The position numbers and the translations under genes are program-made. Below are positions 17,972-25,730 of a stretch of 64,000 bases of DNA, one piece after another; within the stretch, counting starts at the first letter, position 1; each line of letters begins with the position of its first letter. Below the pieces are notes generated by a model, which was not told the origin of the DNA, did not search any database, and was given only the letters and a program-made list of their open reading frames with translations. Origin of the DNA: Streptoalloteichus hindustanus (GTDB lineage: Bacteria; Actinomycetota; Actinomycetes; Mycobacteriales; Pseudonocardiaceae); assembly GCF_900129375.1 (NCBI RefSeq), contig NZ_FQVN01000006.1:248001-312000 (forward strand), given 5' to 3'.

Positions 17972-18937
17972 TTGGGCGCGGACGGACCGTCACCCGCGGA
18001 CACTGTCGCTGGAATGGGTGAGTTCGGTCTTATCCGACGGGTGACGGAGGGGCGCGTTCAGCCACCGAGCACCCTGCTGGGTCCCGGCGACGACGCCGCC
18101 GTGGTGGCTGCCCCGGACGGACGGGTGGTGGCCAGCACCGACGTTCTCGTCGAGAACGTCCACTTCCGACTCGACTGGTCCACTCCGGAGCAGGTGGGGC
18201 GCAAGGCGGTCGCGGTGAACGTGGCGGACGTCGCCGCCATGGGCGCGGTGCCCACCGCCCTGCTGGTCGGCATGGCCTGCCCGCCCGACACCCCGGCGTC
18301 GGTCATGGACGAGTTGGCCAACGGCATGTGGGCTGAGGCGGCGCGCGCCGGGGCCGGCGTGGTCGGGGGCGACATGGTGACCTCGGAGCGCCTGGTGATC
18401 TCGGTCACCGTGCTGGGCGACCTCCAGGGCCGCGCGCCGGTGACCCGTTCCGGAGCGCGGCCGGGGGACGTCCTCGCCGTGGCCGGCCGCCTGGGGTGGG
18501 CCGCGGCCGGGCTCGCGGTGCTCGGCCGAGGATTCCGGTCGCCGGTGGCGGTGGTCGGCGCGCAGCGCGCGCCCGAGCCGCCGTACGCGGCGGGACCGGC
18601 CGCCGCGGCGGCGGGCGCCACCGCGATGATCGACATCTCGGACGGGCTGCTCGCCGACCTCGGTCACGTCGCCGAGTCCTCCCAGGTCGGCATCGACGTG
18701 CGGACCGAGCTGCTGGAGGTGCACCAGCGCCTGGTCGACATCGCGAACGCGCTCGGCGCCGACCCCCGGCACTGGGTGCTGACCGGCGGCGAGGACCACG
18801 CGCTCGCCGCGACCTTCCCGACCGTCGAGGCCGTGCCCCCGGACTGGCGGGTGATCGGCGCCGTGCGCCAGGGGCAGGGAGTCACGGTGGACGGCCAGCC
18901 CTACGAGGGGCCGCAGGGCTGGGAGCACTGGCGCTGA
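17972..18937 (+). CDS. thiL: Thiamine-monophosphate kinase
   Basis: Phosphorylates thiamine monophosphate to the diphosphate cofactor. 321 residues; GPGDDAAVV, DVLVENVHFRLDW, NVADVAAMGA, GGDMVTSERL and IDISDGLLADLGH are the PurM/ThiL fold metal and nucleotide motifs. Start TTG at 17972 follows CGGAGG by 8 nt; the ATG at 18014 would remove family sequence little conserved, so the start is moderately sure. Same location as Rv2977c. Confidence 0.93.
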   Translation: MGADGPSPADTVAGMGEFGLIRRVTEGRVQPPSTLLGPGDDAAVVAAPDGRVVASTDVLVENVHFRLDWSTPEQVGRKAVAVNVADVAAMGAVPTALLVGMACPPDTPASVMDELANGMWAEAARAGAGVVGGDMVTSERLVISVTVLGDLQGRAPVTRSGARPGDVLAVAGRLGWAAAGLAVLGRGFRSPVAVVGAQRAPEPPYAAGPAAAAAGATAMIDISDGLLADLGHVAESSQVGIDVRTELLEVHQRLVDIANALGADPRHWVLTGGEDHALAATFPTVEAVPPDWRVIGAVRQGQGVTVDGQPYEGPQGWEHWR

Positions 18938-18946
18938 GCAGCTGAT

Positions 18947-18999
18947 TGCATAGTTATGCACTAAAAGGGATTGTTACGCGGTCGGGTCCTGCCTAGGGT
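18947..18999 (+). promoter_or_regulatory. Promoter and possible operator of the GNAT gene
   Basis: TTGTTA (18971-18976), 17-nt spacer and TAGGGT (18994-18999), the best sigma-70 promoter in the window; the -10 ends 8 nt before the ATG, so the transcript should be leaderless. Just upstream is an inverted repeat TGCATA-GT-TATGCA (18947-18960), conspicuously AT-rich here and a candidate operator. Confidence 0.7.
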
Positions 19000-19007
19000 G
19001 CGGGGCC

Positions 19008-19544
19008 ATGGAGATGCGCGCGGTCGCCTACGACCACCCCGACGCCCGCAGGCTGGTCGCCGAGGTCCAGCAGGAGTACGTGCGCCGCTACGGCGACATC
19101 GACGTCACGCCGGTCGACCCCGCCGACTTCTCCCCGCCCCGCGGGCTGTTCGTGGTCGCCTACGTCGACGGGGCCGCGGTGGCCTGCGGCGGGTGGCGTG
19201 CGCACGACGGCGACGAGGAGGACTTCGTCGACGGCGACGCCGAGCTCAAGCGCATGTACGTCGTGGCGGCGGCGCGCGGCCGCGGCCTCGCCCGCGCCGT
19301 GCTCGCCGAGCTGGAGCGCACCGCCCTCGCCGCCGGACGTCGCCGCCTCGTGCTGGAGACCGGCACCAGGCAACCCGAGGCGATCGCTCTCTACACCTCG
19401 TCCGGCTACGCCCCGTCGGCCAACTTCGGCGTCTACAAGACGGAGCCGGAAAGCCGCTGCTTCGCCAAGTCCCTCCTCGGGCCCGCCGTCGGCTCCGATG
19501 CCGGTGACCCAGGGGTCGCCGCGACCGGCCTCGCCGCCGGATGA
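19008..19544 (+). CDS. GNAT-family N-acetyltransferase
   Basis: 178 residues. The acetyl-CoA pyrophosphate loop is AAARGRGLARAVLAELE (about residues 83-99), preceded by AELKRMYVV and followed by LVLETGTRQPEAIALYTSSG, the standard motif A/B order. C-terminal 25 residues are Gly/Ala-rich. ATG at 19008 sits exactly 8 nt after a -10 box (leaderless). Substrate unknown; short single-domain acetyltransferases of this sort act on small amines or protein termini. Confidence 0.87.
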   Translation: MEMRAVAYDHPDARRLVAEVQQEYVRRYGDIDVTPVDPADFSPPRGLFVVAYVDGAAVACGGWRAHDGDEEDFVDGDAELKRMYVVAAARGRGLARAVLAELERTALAAGRRRLVLETGTRQPEAIALYTSSGYAPSANFGVYKTEPESRCFAKSLLGPAVGSDAGDPGVAATGLAAG

Positions 19545-19706
19545 CGACCACTCCACCGCTCCCGCGACGGCAGGCGAACCGGCGGAGACCGGCGGTGACA
19601 ACTCGCGCCACTTGAGGGCAAGTGACGACCACTCGCGCGTCGCAACGGCCTCAATACGTAACGTTACGCGGATCACTGCTCCCGTCGAGCCGAAGAGGAG
19701 CCGCCC
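19545..19706 (+). promoter_or_regulatory. Regulatory spacer ahead of the carbonic-anhydrase-like gene
   Basis: Contains CACTTG-AGGG-CAAGTG (hairpin near 19610-19625) and a 12-bp perfect palindrome CGTAACGTTACG at 19657-19668, about 40 bp before the start codon. TetR-type operators often look like the latter, but no TetR gene is adjacent. The sequence GTTACGCGG recurs in the GNAT promoter 690 bp upstream. Confidence 0.5.
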
Positions 19707-20228
19707 GTGCCCATCTACGCGCTGGGTGATGTCGAGCCGCGGATCCACCCCGACGCCTACGTCCACCCGGACGCCACCGTGATCGGCGACGTCCGCATCC
19801 GCGCGCACGCGTCCGTCTGGCCCCAGGCCGTGCTGCGGGGCGACTACGGCCGGATCGAGATCGGCGAGCGCACGTCCGTGCAGGACGGCACGGTCGTGCA
19901 CTGCACCGAGATCCACCCCGCCGTCATCGGCGCGGACTGCGTCATCGGCCACAACGTCCACATCGAGGGCGCCACCATCGCCGACCGGTGCCTCATCGCC
20001 TCCGGCTCGGTCGTGCTCAACGGCGCGGTCGTCGAGACGGGCGCGATCGTCGGCGCGGGCGCGGTGGTCTCCTTCGACGGGCACGTGCCGGCCCGCGCGA
20101 TGGCCCTCGGCGTGCCCGCCCGGATCAGGGAGAACTTCGAGGTGCCCGACGGGGCCTGGCAGTTCGCGGTCGACAAGTACGTCGCCAACATCGACCTCTA
20201 CCGGCAGAAGCTGCGCCGGCTCGACTGA
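19707..20228 (+). CDS. Gamma-carbonic-anhydrase-like hexapeptide-repeat protein
   Basis: 173 residues forming a left-handed beta-helix (repeats such as VIGDVR, VIGADCVIG, TIADRC, VVETGAIVGAG). His65 (GTVVHCTE) and His82 (IGHNVHIEG) correspond to two zinc ligands of gamma-type carbonic anhydrases, but the third usual His position appears to be Glu87 (GHNVHIEG instead of GHxxxxHG). Activity is therefore uncertain; YrdA/PaaY-like trimeric proteins of unknown function are the alternative. GTG start with AGAGGAG upstream. The PPase-like gene follows after 2 bp. Confidence 0.85.
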   Translation: MPIYALGDVEPRIHPDAYVHPDATVIGDVRIRAHASVWPQAVLRGDYGRIEIGERTSVQDGTVVHCTEIHPAVIGADCVIGHNVHIEGATIADRCLIASGSVVLNGAVVETGAIVGAGAVVSFDGHVPARAMALGVPARIRENFEVPDGAWQFAVDKYVANIDLYRQKLRRLD

Positions 20229-20230
20229 CC

Positions 20231-20620
20231 GTGGGCGACTTCTTCGCACTGCTCGACGCGCTGGCGCGCGGGAACGACCTCGTGGTCGACCGGCCGAGGG
20301 GACGGCCGCACCCGCGGATCCCCGAGGCCGTCTACCCGCTCGACTACGGCCACCTCCTCGGCACGCGGGGCGGCGACGGCGCGGAGGTGGACGTGTTCGT
20401 GGGCTCCGCGCGCGGCCTCGGCGTCGTCGGCGTCCTGCTCACGACCGACCTGGCCAAGGGCGACGTGGAGACGAAGGTCCTGCTCGACTGCACCGCCGAC
20501 GAGATCGCCGCGGCCAGGGCGTTCTGCGCCGACGTCCTGCGCATCGGCGGCGAGCTGGTGCCGCGCCCGCCCCCGTCCCCGGCCTCGTCCCCGTCGCCGC
20601 CACCGTCCGGCACCCGCTGA
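20231..20620 (+). CDS. Short inorganic-pyrophosphatase-like protein
   Basis: 129 residues. FFALLDALARGNDLVVDRPR, YPLDYGHLLGTRGGDGAEVD (divalent-metal region) and the final VKLLL-type strand resemble a trimmed class I pyrophosphatase found widely as a short actinobacterial paralogue. True PPases are 160-180 residues and have three clustered Asp; here DGAEVDVFVG keeps part of the site. The last 18 residues are Pro/Ser-rich. GTG start 2 bp after the previous stop, so cotranscribed. Enzymatic activity is uncertain. Confidence 0.72.
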   Translation: MGDFFALLDALARGNDLVVDRPRGRPHPRIPEAVYPLDYGHLLGTRGGDGAEVDVFVGSARGLGVVGVLLTTDLAKGDVETKVLLDCTADEIAAARAFCADVLRIGGELVPRPPPSPASSPSPPPSGTR

Positions 20621-20779
20621 CCCCGCCGACGGCGGCCCGCCCCGATCGGTCCCTCCCCAATCGACTTCGTGCCGATCCGCCGGCTCCGACCTGCGGAGAC
20701 CCGGCGTCGCCGGAAACTGTCAGTGCCGCCCGGAACACTCAGCGCGTCCGGTTGCCGAGCTCGGGTGGAGGTGGCGGTG

Positions 20780-21766
20780 GTGAGCGGGCCGTTGACGGGG
20801 AAGGTGGCGCTGGTCGCCGGCGCGACCCGGGGTGCCGGGCGGGCGATCGCGGTGGAGCTGGCCAGGGCCGGGGCGACGGTGTACGCGACCGGCCGCAGCA
20901 GCCGCGCCGGCCGGTCGGAGATCAACCGGCCGGAGACGATCGAGGAGACCGGCGAGCTGATCACCGCGGCCGGCGGCGACGGCGTCGCGCTCCGCGTGGA
21001 CCACCTCGACGTCGACCAGGTCAGGGACCTCGTCCGGCGGATCGACCTCGACCACGGACGACTGGACGTGCTCGTCAACGACATCTTCGGCGGCGACATC
21101 CACGCGGACTTCGGCAGCACGCTCTGGGAGCACCGGCTCGACGGCGGGCTGCGCATGCTCCGGCTGGGGATCGACACCCACGTCATCACCAGCCACCACG
21201 CCCTGCCCCTGCTGATCCGCCGGCCGGGCGGGTTGGTGGTGGAGATGACGGACGGCACCGCCGAGTACAACCGGGCCTACCGCCACCGCGAGGGCTTCTT
21301 CTACGACCTGGTCAAGGCCGCGGTCGAGCGGATGACCCTGGCCCAGAGCGTCGAGTTGGCGCCCCACGGCGGCACGGCCGTCGCCGTCACCCCGGGGTGG
21401 CTGCGCTCCGAGGCGATGCTCGACCTCTACGGCGTCACCGAGCGGAACTGGCGTGCCGCGACCGTGCCCGGGCCGGCGCCCGAGGGCGGGTCCGGGGCGC
21501 CGGAGGAACACGGGCACGACCAGCGGCTCCCCGCGTACGAGCCGCACTTCTGCATCTCCGAGTCCCCCACCTACGTGGCCAGGGCGGTCGTCGCCCTGGC
21601 CGGGGACCCGGAGCGCGCTCGCTGGTCGGGGCAGGTCGTCTCCAGCGGCCAGCTCGCGCCGATCTACGGATTCACGGACACCGACGGAACGCGACCGGAC
21701 TGTTGGCGTTACGTCGTCGAGGTACAGGACAGGGGGCTGCCAGCCAATGACACGGGCTATCGCTGA
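20780..21766 (+). CDS. Short-chain dehydrogenase/reductase family protein
   Basis: 328 residues. Rossmann fold with cofactor motif [32 protein letters not shown] (in place of NNAG) and catalytic Tyr/Lys in [13 protein letters not shown] (Y-X3-K). The segment [20 protein letters not shown] is an insertion typical of a subgroup of actinobacterial SDRs with a longer C-terminus. GTG at 20780 follows GGAGGTGG. Substrate unknown. It stops 92 bp before ung. Confidence 0.85.
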   Translation: MSGPLTGKVALVAGATRGAGRAIAVELARAGATVYATGRSSRAGRSEINRPETIEETGELITAAGGDGVALRVDHLDVDQVRDLVRRIDLDHGRLDVLVNDIFGGDIHADFGSTLWEHRLDGGLRMLRLGIDTHVITSHHALPLLIRRPGGLVVEMTDGTAEYNRAYRHREGFFYDLVKAAVERMTLAQSVELAPHGGTAVAVTPGWLRSEAMLDLYGVTERNWRAATVPGPAPEGGSGAPEEHGHDQRLPAYEPHFCISESPTYVARAVVALAGDPERARWSGQVVSSGQLAPIYGFTDTDGTRPDCWRYVVEVQDRGLPANDTGYR

Positions 21767-21843
21767 CCACGGGGTCGACCCGGGCCGGGAGGACGGTGGG
21801 GAGGCCAGCGGGGAGGCCGGAATGGACCAGCGGCGCGTTGGAC

Positions 21844-21849
21844 TAGGGT
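21844..21849 (+). promoter_or_regulatory. ung -10 box
   Basis: TAGGGT ends 8 nt before the GTG chosen for ung, the same arrangement as ddl and the GNAT gene; supports that start and a leaderless transcript. Confidence 0.5.
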
Positions 21850-21857
21850 CACTGCCC

Positions 21858-22535
21858 GTGAGTGGACGTCCCCTGCACGAGATCATGGAAGCCGGCTGGG
21901 CGGAGGCGTTGGCTCCGGTGCGCGAGCGCATCGGGGCGATGGGCGAGTTCCTGCGGGCCGAGATCGCGGCCGGTCGCCGGTACCTCCCGGCGGGCGAGCA
22001 CGTGCTGCGCGCGTTCCAACAGCCGTTCGAGGACGTCCGGGTGCTGGTCGTCGGCCAGGACCCCTACCCGACTCCCGGCCACCCCGTCGGCCTCAGCTTC
22101 TCGGTCGCGCCGGACACCCGCCCGCTGCCCAAGAGCCTGATCAACATCTTCCGCGAGTACAGCGCCGACCTGGGGCACCCCGCCCCGTCCAACGGCGACC
22201 TGACGCCGTGGACCGAGCAGGGCGTGCTGCTGCTCAACCGGTCGCTCACGGTCGAGCCGGGCCGGCCCAACTCGCACCGGGGCAAGGGCTGGGAGGAGGT
22301 CACCGAGCAGGCGATCCGCGCGCTCGTGGCCCGCCGCAAGCCCATGGTGGCCATCCTCTGGGGACGCGACGCCCGCGGCCTGCGGCCGTGGCTGGAGGGG
22401 GTGCCGTGCGTCGAGTCGGCGCACCCCAGCCCGATGTCCGCCGACCGCGGCTTCTTCGGCTCCCGGCCGTTCAGCCGGGCGAACGAGCTGCTGGAGCAGC
22501 TCGGCGTGCAGCCCGTGGACTGGAAGCTGCCGTAG
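21858..22535 (+). CDS. ung: Uracil-DNA glycosylase
   Basis: Family 1 UDG that removes uracil from DNA. 225 residues; water-activating motif [20 protein letters not shown] (Asp68), [12 protein letters not shown], and the leucine-loop [14 protein letters not shown] are complete. In-frame sequence continues upstream without similarity; GTG at 21858 is selected because homologues start near [11 protein letters not shown] and a -10 box lies 8 nt before it. Same order (thiL...ung...DAK, recG) as in mycobacteria. Confidence 0.95.
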   Translation: MSGRPLHEIMEAGWAEALAPVRERIGAMGEFLRAEIAAGRRYLPAGEHVLRAFQQPFEDVRVLVVGQDPYPTPGHPVGLSFSVAPDTRPLPKSLINIFREYSADLGHPAPSNGDLTPWTEQGVLLLNRSLTVEPGRPNSHRGKGWEEVTEQAIRALVARRKPMVAILWGRDARGLRPWLEGVPCVESAHPSPMSADRGFFGSRPFSRANELLEQLGVQPVDWKLP

Positions 22536-22577
22536 CCCGCCCGGGGTGACCCGGGGCCGGCCAAGCCGTCCGGGGGC

Positions 22578-23357
22578 TCACCAGCCCTCGGCCGGCGGGC
22601 TGATCAGGGAGAACAACGCGCCCTGGGGGTCGCGGACCGCGGCCGTCCGGCCGTGCGGGGAGTCCAGGGGGCCGTGGAACACGCCACCGCCCCGGCTCTC
22701 GACCACCCTCAGGGCGGCGTCGACGTCGGGAGTGGCGAAGTAGACCTGCCACTGCGAGGGGAGCTGGGCCGGCCACCCCGCGTCCATCGTCATGATCCCG
22801 CCGACCTCGCGGTCGTCGGCGCGGAAGGTCGTGTAGTCGAACTGGTCCGAGACCGGCGGGGAGATCTCCACCCCGAACACCGCCGAGTAGAAGCGGCGGG
22901 CGGCGGGCGCGTCCCGGCTGGCCAGCTCGTTCCACACCACCGCGCCGCGCTGGTTGACCAGGCTCGCGCCGATGTGGCGCCCCGCCTGCCACGCCCCGAA
23001 CACCGCGCCGGACGGGTCGGCGGCCACCACCATCGTGCCGAAGTCCATCACGTCCATGACGTCCATCAGGAGTCGGCCGCCGTGGGTGGCGACCGCCTCG
23101 GCGGTCGCCCTGGTGTCGTCCGTCGCCAGGTACGTCAGCCAGGTGACCGGCTGCTGCTGGTCCGGCGGCGGGGTGTAGATCGCGGCGACGCTCCGCCCGT
23201 CGACCAGCGCCTGGGTGTAGTACCCGGTCTCGGCCGTCCCGACGGCGTAGTCCCAGCCCAGCAGCTCCCGGTAGAAGTCCATCGCCTCCTCCCGGTCGGA
23301 GGCCGACAGGTCGACCCAGCAGGGTGTCCCCTGGGCGTAGGACGTGACCTCGCTCAT
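22578..23357 (-). CDS. Two-domain VOC (glyoxalase-like) family protein
   Basis: 259 residues with two glyoxalase/bleomycin-resistance-type repeats: residues 8-125 (GTPCWVDLSASDREEAMDFYRELLGW) and 135-259 (GAVVWNELASRDAPAARRFYSAVFG). Close to actinobacterial hydrolase/VOC pairs of the type in Streptomyces. ATG at 23357 follows GGGAGG; the longer frame upstream runs through the rpmB terminator. Metal ligands are not all obvious, and activity is unknown. Confidence 0.85.
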   Translation of the reverse strand: MSEVTSYAQGTPCWVDLSASDREEAMDFYRELLGWDYAVGTAETGYYTQALVDGRSVAAIYTPPPDQQQPVTWLTYLATDDTRATAEAVATHGGRLLMDVMDVMDFGTMVVAADPSGAVFGAWQAGRHIGASLVNQRGAVVWNELASRDAPAARRFYSAVFGVEISPPVSDQFDYTTFRADDREVGGIMTMDAGWPAQLPSQWQVYFATPDVDAALRVVESRGGGVFHGPLDSPHGRTAAVRDPQGALFSLISPPAEGW

Positions 23358-23482
23358 GCCGGACCTCCCCGCGCGGACCGGGTGCGTGCCGCCGCCGGCC
23401 ACCGTCGCGCCGATGCTGGCACCGTCCCCGGCGCCCCGCCATCCGAGCCGCGCGGCGGTGAACCGGGTGGCGCGCACGGCAG

Positions 23483-23512
23483 AAGGCCCGGGTGGCGAGC
23501 CACCCGGGCCTT
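23483..23512 (-). terminator. Terminator of rpmB
   Basis: 13-bp stem AAGGCCCGGGTGG (23483-23495) and complement (23500-23512) around a CGAG loop, 28 bp past the rpmB stop on the minus strand; the minus-strand product ends CCTTCTG. Confidence 0.8.
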
Positions 23513-23539
23513 CCGGTCGAACCGCGGAACCGTGTCGCG

Positions 23540-23731
23540 TCAGCCGCGAACGACCTTGCCCGCCTTCAGGCAGGAGGTGCACACGTTCATGCGCTGGCGC
23601 TGCGAGACGCCGACCTTCGCGCGCACGGTCTGGATGTTCGGGTTCCACCGGCGGTGGGTACGCCGGTGGGAGTGCGAGACCGACATGCCGAAGCCCGGCC
23701 CCTTGCCGCAGACGTCGCAGACGGCAGCCAC
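23540..23731 (-). CDS. rpmB: 50S ribosomal protein L28
   Basis: 63 residues: [20 protein letters not shown] ... [15 protein letters not shown]. Two CXXC pairs, CDVC and CTSC, mark the zinc-binding (C+) L28 form; actinobacteria often hold zinc-free paralogues elsewhere. GTG at 23731 is preceded by AAGGAG by 8 nt. Single-gene unit with its own terminator, diverging from the DAK/FakA-like gene. Confidence 0.97.
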   Translation of the reverse strand: MAAVCDVCGKGPGFGMSVSHSHRRTHRRWNPNIQTVRAKVGVSQRQRMNVCTSCLKAGKVVRG

Positions 23732-23935
23732 GTCAGACACTCCTTACGTCGTTCCTGGAACGCGCGGCCGCACCACACGGATGCGGGGCGCGGAAAAATG
23801 CACGTGCCCGGGCCGGGCCGGGCAATCAACTCGGACAGGGTAGCCCGTGAGCGCTGGGGCAGCCAAACCGCCCCCCTTCGGCCCGTCTAGTCTCGCCTGG
23901 TCAGACGATCACCACCACCGGCGGGAGGCGGAGCC

Positions 23936-25633
23936 GTGCTGCGGGTGCTCGACGCGGCGGCGCTCCGCCGCTGGGCCGCGGCGTGCGTCGAGGCGCTCGA
24001 CGTCAGCCGCGAGGACATCGACCGCATCAACGTCTACCCGGTCGCCGACGGCGACACCGGGACCAACCTGCTGCACACCATGCGGGCGGCGCTGGACGCC
24101 CTGTTGCGGGTGGAGCCGGAGGCGCCGGCGGCGACCGCCGCGGCGGCCATGGCCAGGGGCGCGCTCACGGGGGCGCGCGGCAACTCCGGAGTGATCCTGT
24201 CGCAGGTGCTGCGCGGCTTCGCCGAGGCGTTCCGCGACCGCGCCGCCGCCGACAACAACGCCGACAACAACGCCAACGACAGCGCCGACGTTGACGCCGT
24301 CGCGCTGCGCCACGCGTTCCGGCGGGCCGCCGACCTGGCTCACGCCGCGGTCGCGGAGCCCGCGCCCGGCACCGTCCTGACCGTCCTGCGCGCGGTGGCC
24401 GACGGCGTCGCCGACGCCACGGCCGCCGAGGGGGACGGGAACGAGCTGACTGAGCTGCCTGAGTTGACTGAGCTGGCTGCGGTGGTGCTCGTCGCGGCCA
24501 GGACGGCCGCCACCGCGCTCAGCGAGACCCCGCACCAGCTCGCGGCGTTGGCCAGGGCGGGCGTGGTGGACGCCGGCGGCAGGGGGCTGGTCGTCCTCCT
24601 CGACGCGTTGGCGGCGACGGTCACCGGCCGGGCCGAGCCGTCCGTGGTCGCCACCCACCGGGTGGCCCGGTCGGCGGTCGTCCTGCGCGCCGAGCGGGAG
24701 AGCGGCTCGACGGAGTTCGAGTACGAGGTCATGTACCTGCTCGACCGCACCGACGACGCCGGCGCGGCGCGCCTGCGCGCGGAGCTGGCCGAACTGGGCG
24801 ACTGCGTGTCCGTGGTGGCCGACGGCACCCCGGGCGGGCGCGGGCTGTGGACCGTCCACGTCCACACCAACGACGTGGGCGCGGCGGTGGAGGTCGGGAT
24901 CGAGGTCGGGCGCCCGCACCGCATCACCGTGGTCCGGTTCGCCGACCAGGTCGCGGCCGAGCCCAGCCGGTTCGCCAGGGACCGGGCGGTGGTGGCCGTC
25001 GCCGACGGCGCGGGCACCGCCGAGCTGTTCCGGGGCGAGGGCGCCGCGGTCCTCCTCGGCCGGCCCAGCGTCGCGGAGCTGCTGGCCGCGATCGCCGGCG
25101 CGCGGGCGCGGCACGTCGTCGTGGTGCCCAACGCCGACGAGTTGACGCCGGTCGCCGAGCAGGCCGCCGACCAGGCCGTGCGGTCCGGGCAGGACGTCAT
25201 CGTGGTGCCCACGGCCTCACCGGTGCAGGGGCTGGCCGCGTTGGCCGTGCACGACGCGACCCGCCGGCCCGGCGACGACGTCGTCGCCATGGCCGAGGCC
25301 GCGGCCGCCACCCGCCGGGGTGAGCTGGTGGTGGCCCAGCGGGAGGCGCTGACCTGGGTGGGCCGCTGCCAGCCGGGGGACGTCCTGGGCATGGCCGACG
25401 GGGAGGTGGTGCTCATCGCCGAGCCCGCCGACCTCGCGGGCGCCGCCTGCCGGCTGGCCGACCTCATGTTGTCGGTGGGCGGCGAGCTGGTGACCGCGCT
25501 GCTCGGCGCGGACGCGCCCGAGGAGCTGGCCGCCGAGCTGGAGGAGCACCTGCGCCGCTCCCACCCGGAGGTCGAGCTCGCCGTCTACCCGGGCGGGCAG
25601 GCGACGGCCGTCCTCCGGCTGGGGGTCGAGTGA
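23936..25633 (+). CDS. DAK/FakA-like kinase (DhaL domain + C-terminal DegV-like domain)
   Basis: 565 residues. The N-terminal DhaL nucleotide-binding domain (about residues 5-200) shows INVYPVADGDTGTNLLHTM metal-binding Asps and ARGNSGVILSQVLRGFAEAF; the C-terminal half corresponds to the DAK1/DegV-like domain of FakA, the ATP-binding subunit of fatty-acid kinase. A poly-Asn/Asp insert (ADNNADNNANDSADVD) interrupts the first domain. GTG at 23936 after GGAGGCGGAGCC. Followed by recG, as in Rv2974c-recG. A FakB partner is not in the window. Confidence 0.9.
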   Translation: MLRVLDAAALRRWAAACVEALDVSREDIDRINVYPVADGDTGTNLLHTMRAALDALLRVEPEAPAATAAAAMARGALTGARGNSGVILSQVLRGFAEAFRDRAAADNNADNNANDSADVDAVALRHAFRRAADLAHAAVAEPAPGTVLTVLRAVADGVADATAAEGDGNELTELPELTELAAVVLVAARTAATALSETPHQLAALARAGVVDAGGRGLVVLLDALAATVTGRAEPSVVATHRVARSAVVLRAERESGSTEFEYEVMYLLDRTDDAGAARLRAELAELGDCVSVVADGTPGGRGLWTVHVHTNDVGAAVEVGIEVGRPHRITVVRFADQVAAEPSRFARDRAVVAVADGAGTAELFRGEGAAVLLGRPSVAELLAAIAGARARHVVVVPNADELTPVAEQAADQAVRSGQDVIVVPTASPVQGLAALAVHDATRRPGDDVVAMAEAAAATRRGELVVAQREALTWVGRCQPGDVLGMADGEVVLIAEPADLAGAACRLADLMLSVGGELVTALLGADAPEELAAELEEHLRRSHPEVELAVYPGGQATAVLRLGVE

Positions 25634-25730
25634 ACGGTGGGCCCGCGGTGGCGGTCGCGACGACGACCGGGGTGAAGCCGGGGACGGCGACGTGGGCCGA
25701 TGTCGGTCGCGCGGGGTTGAATGAGTTCCG

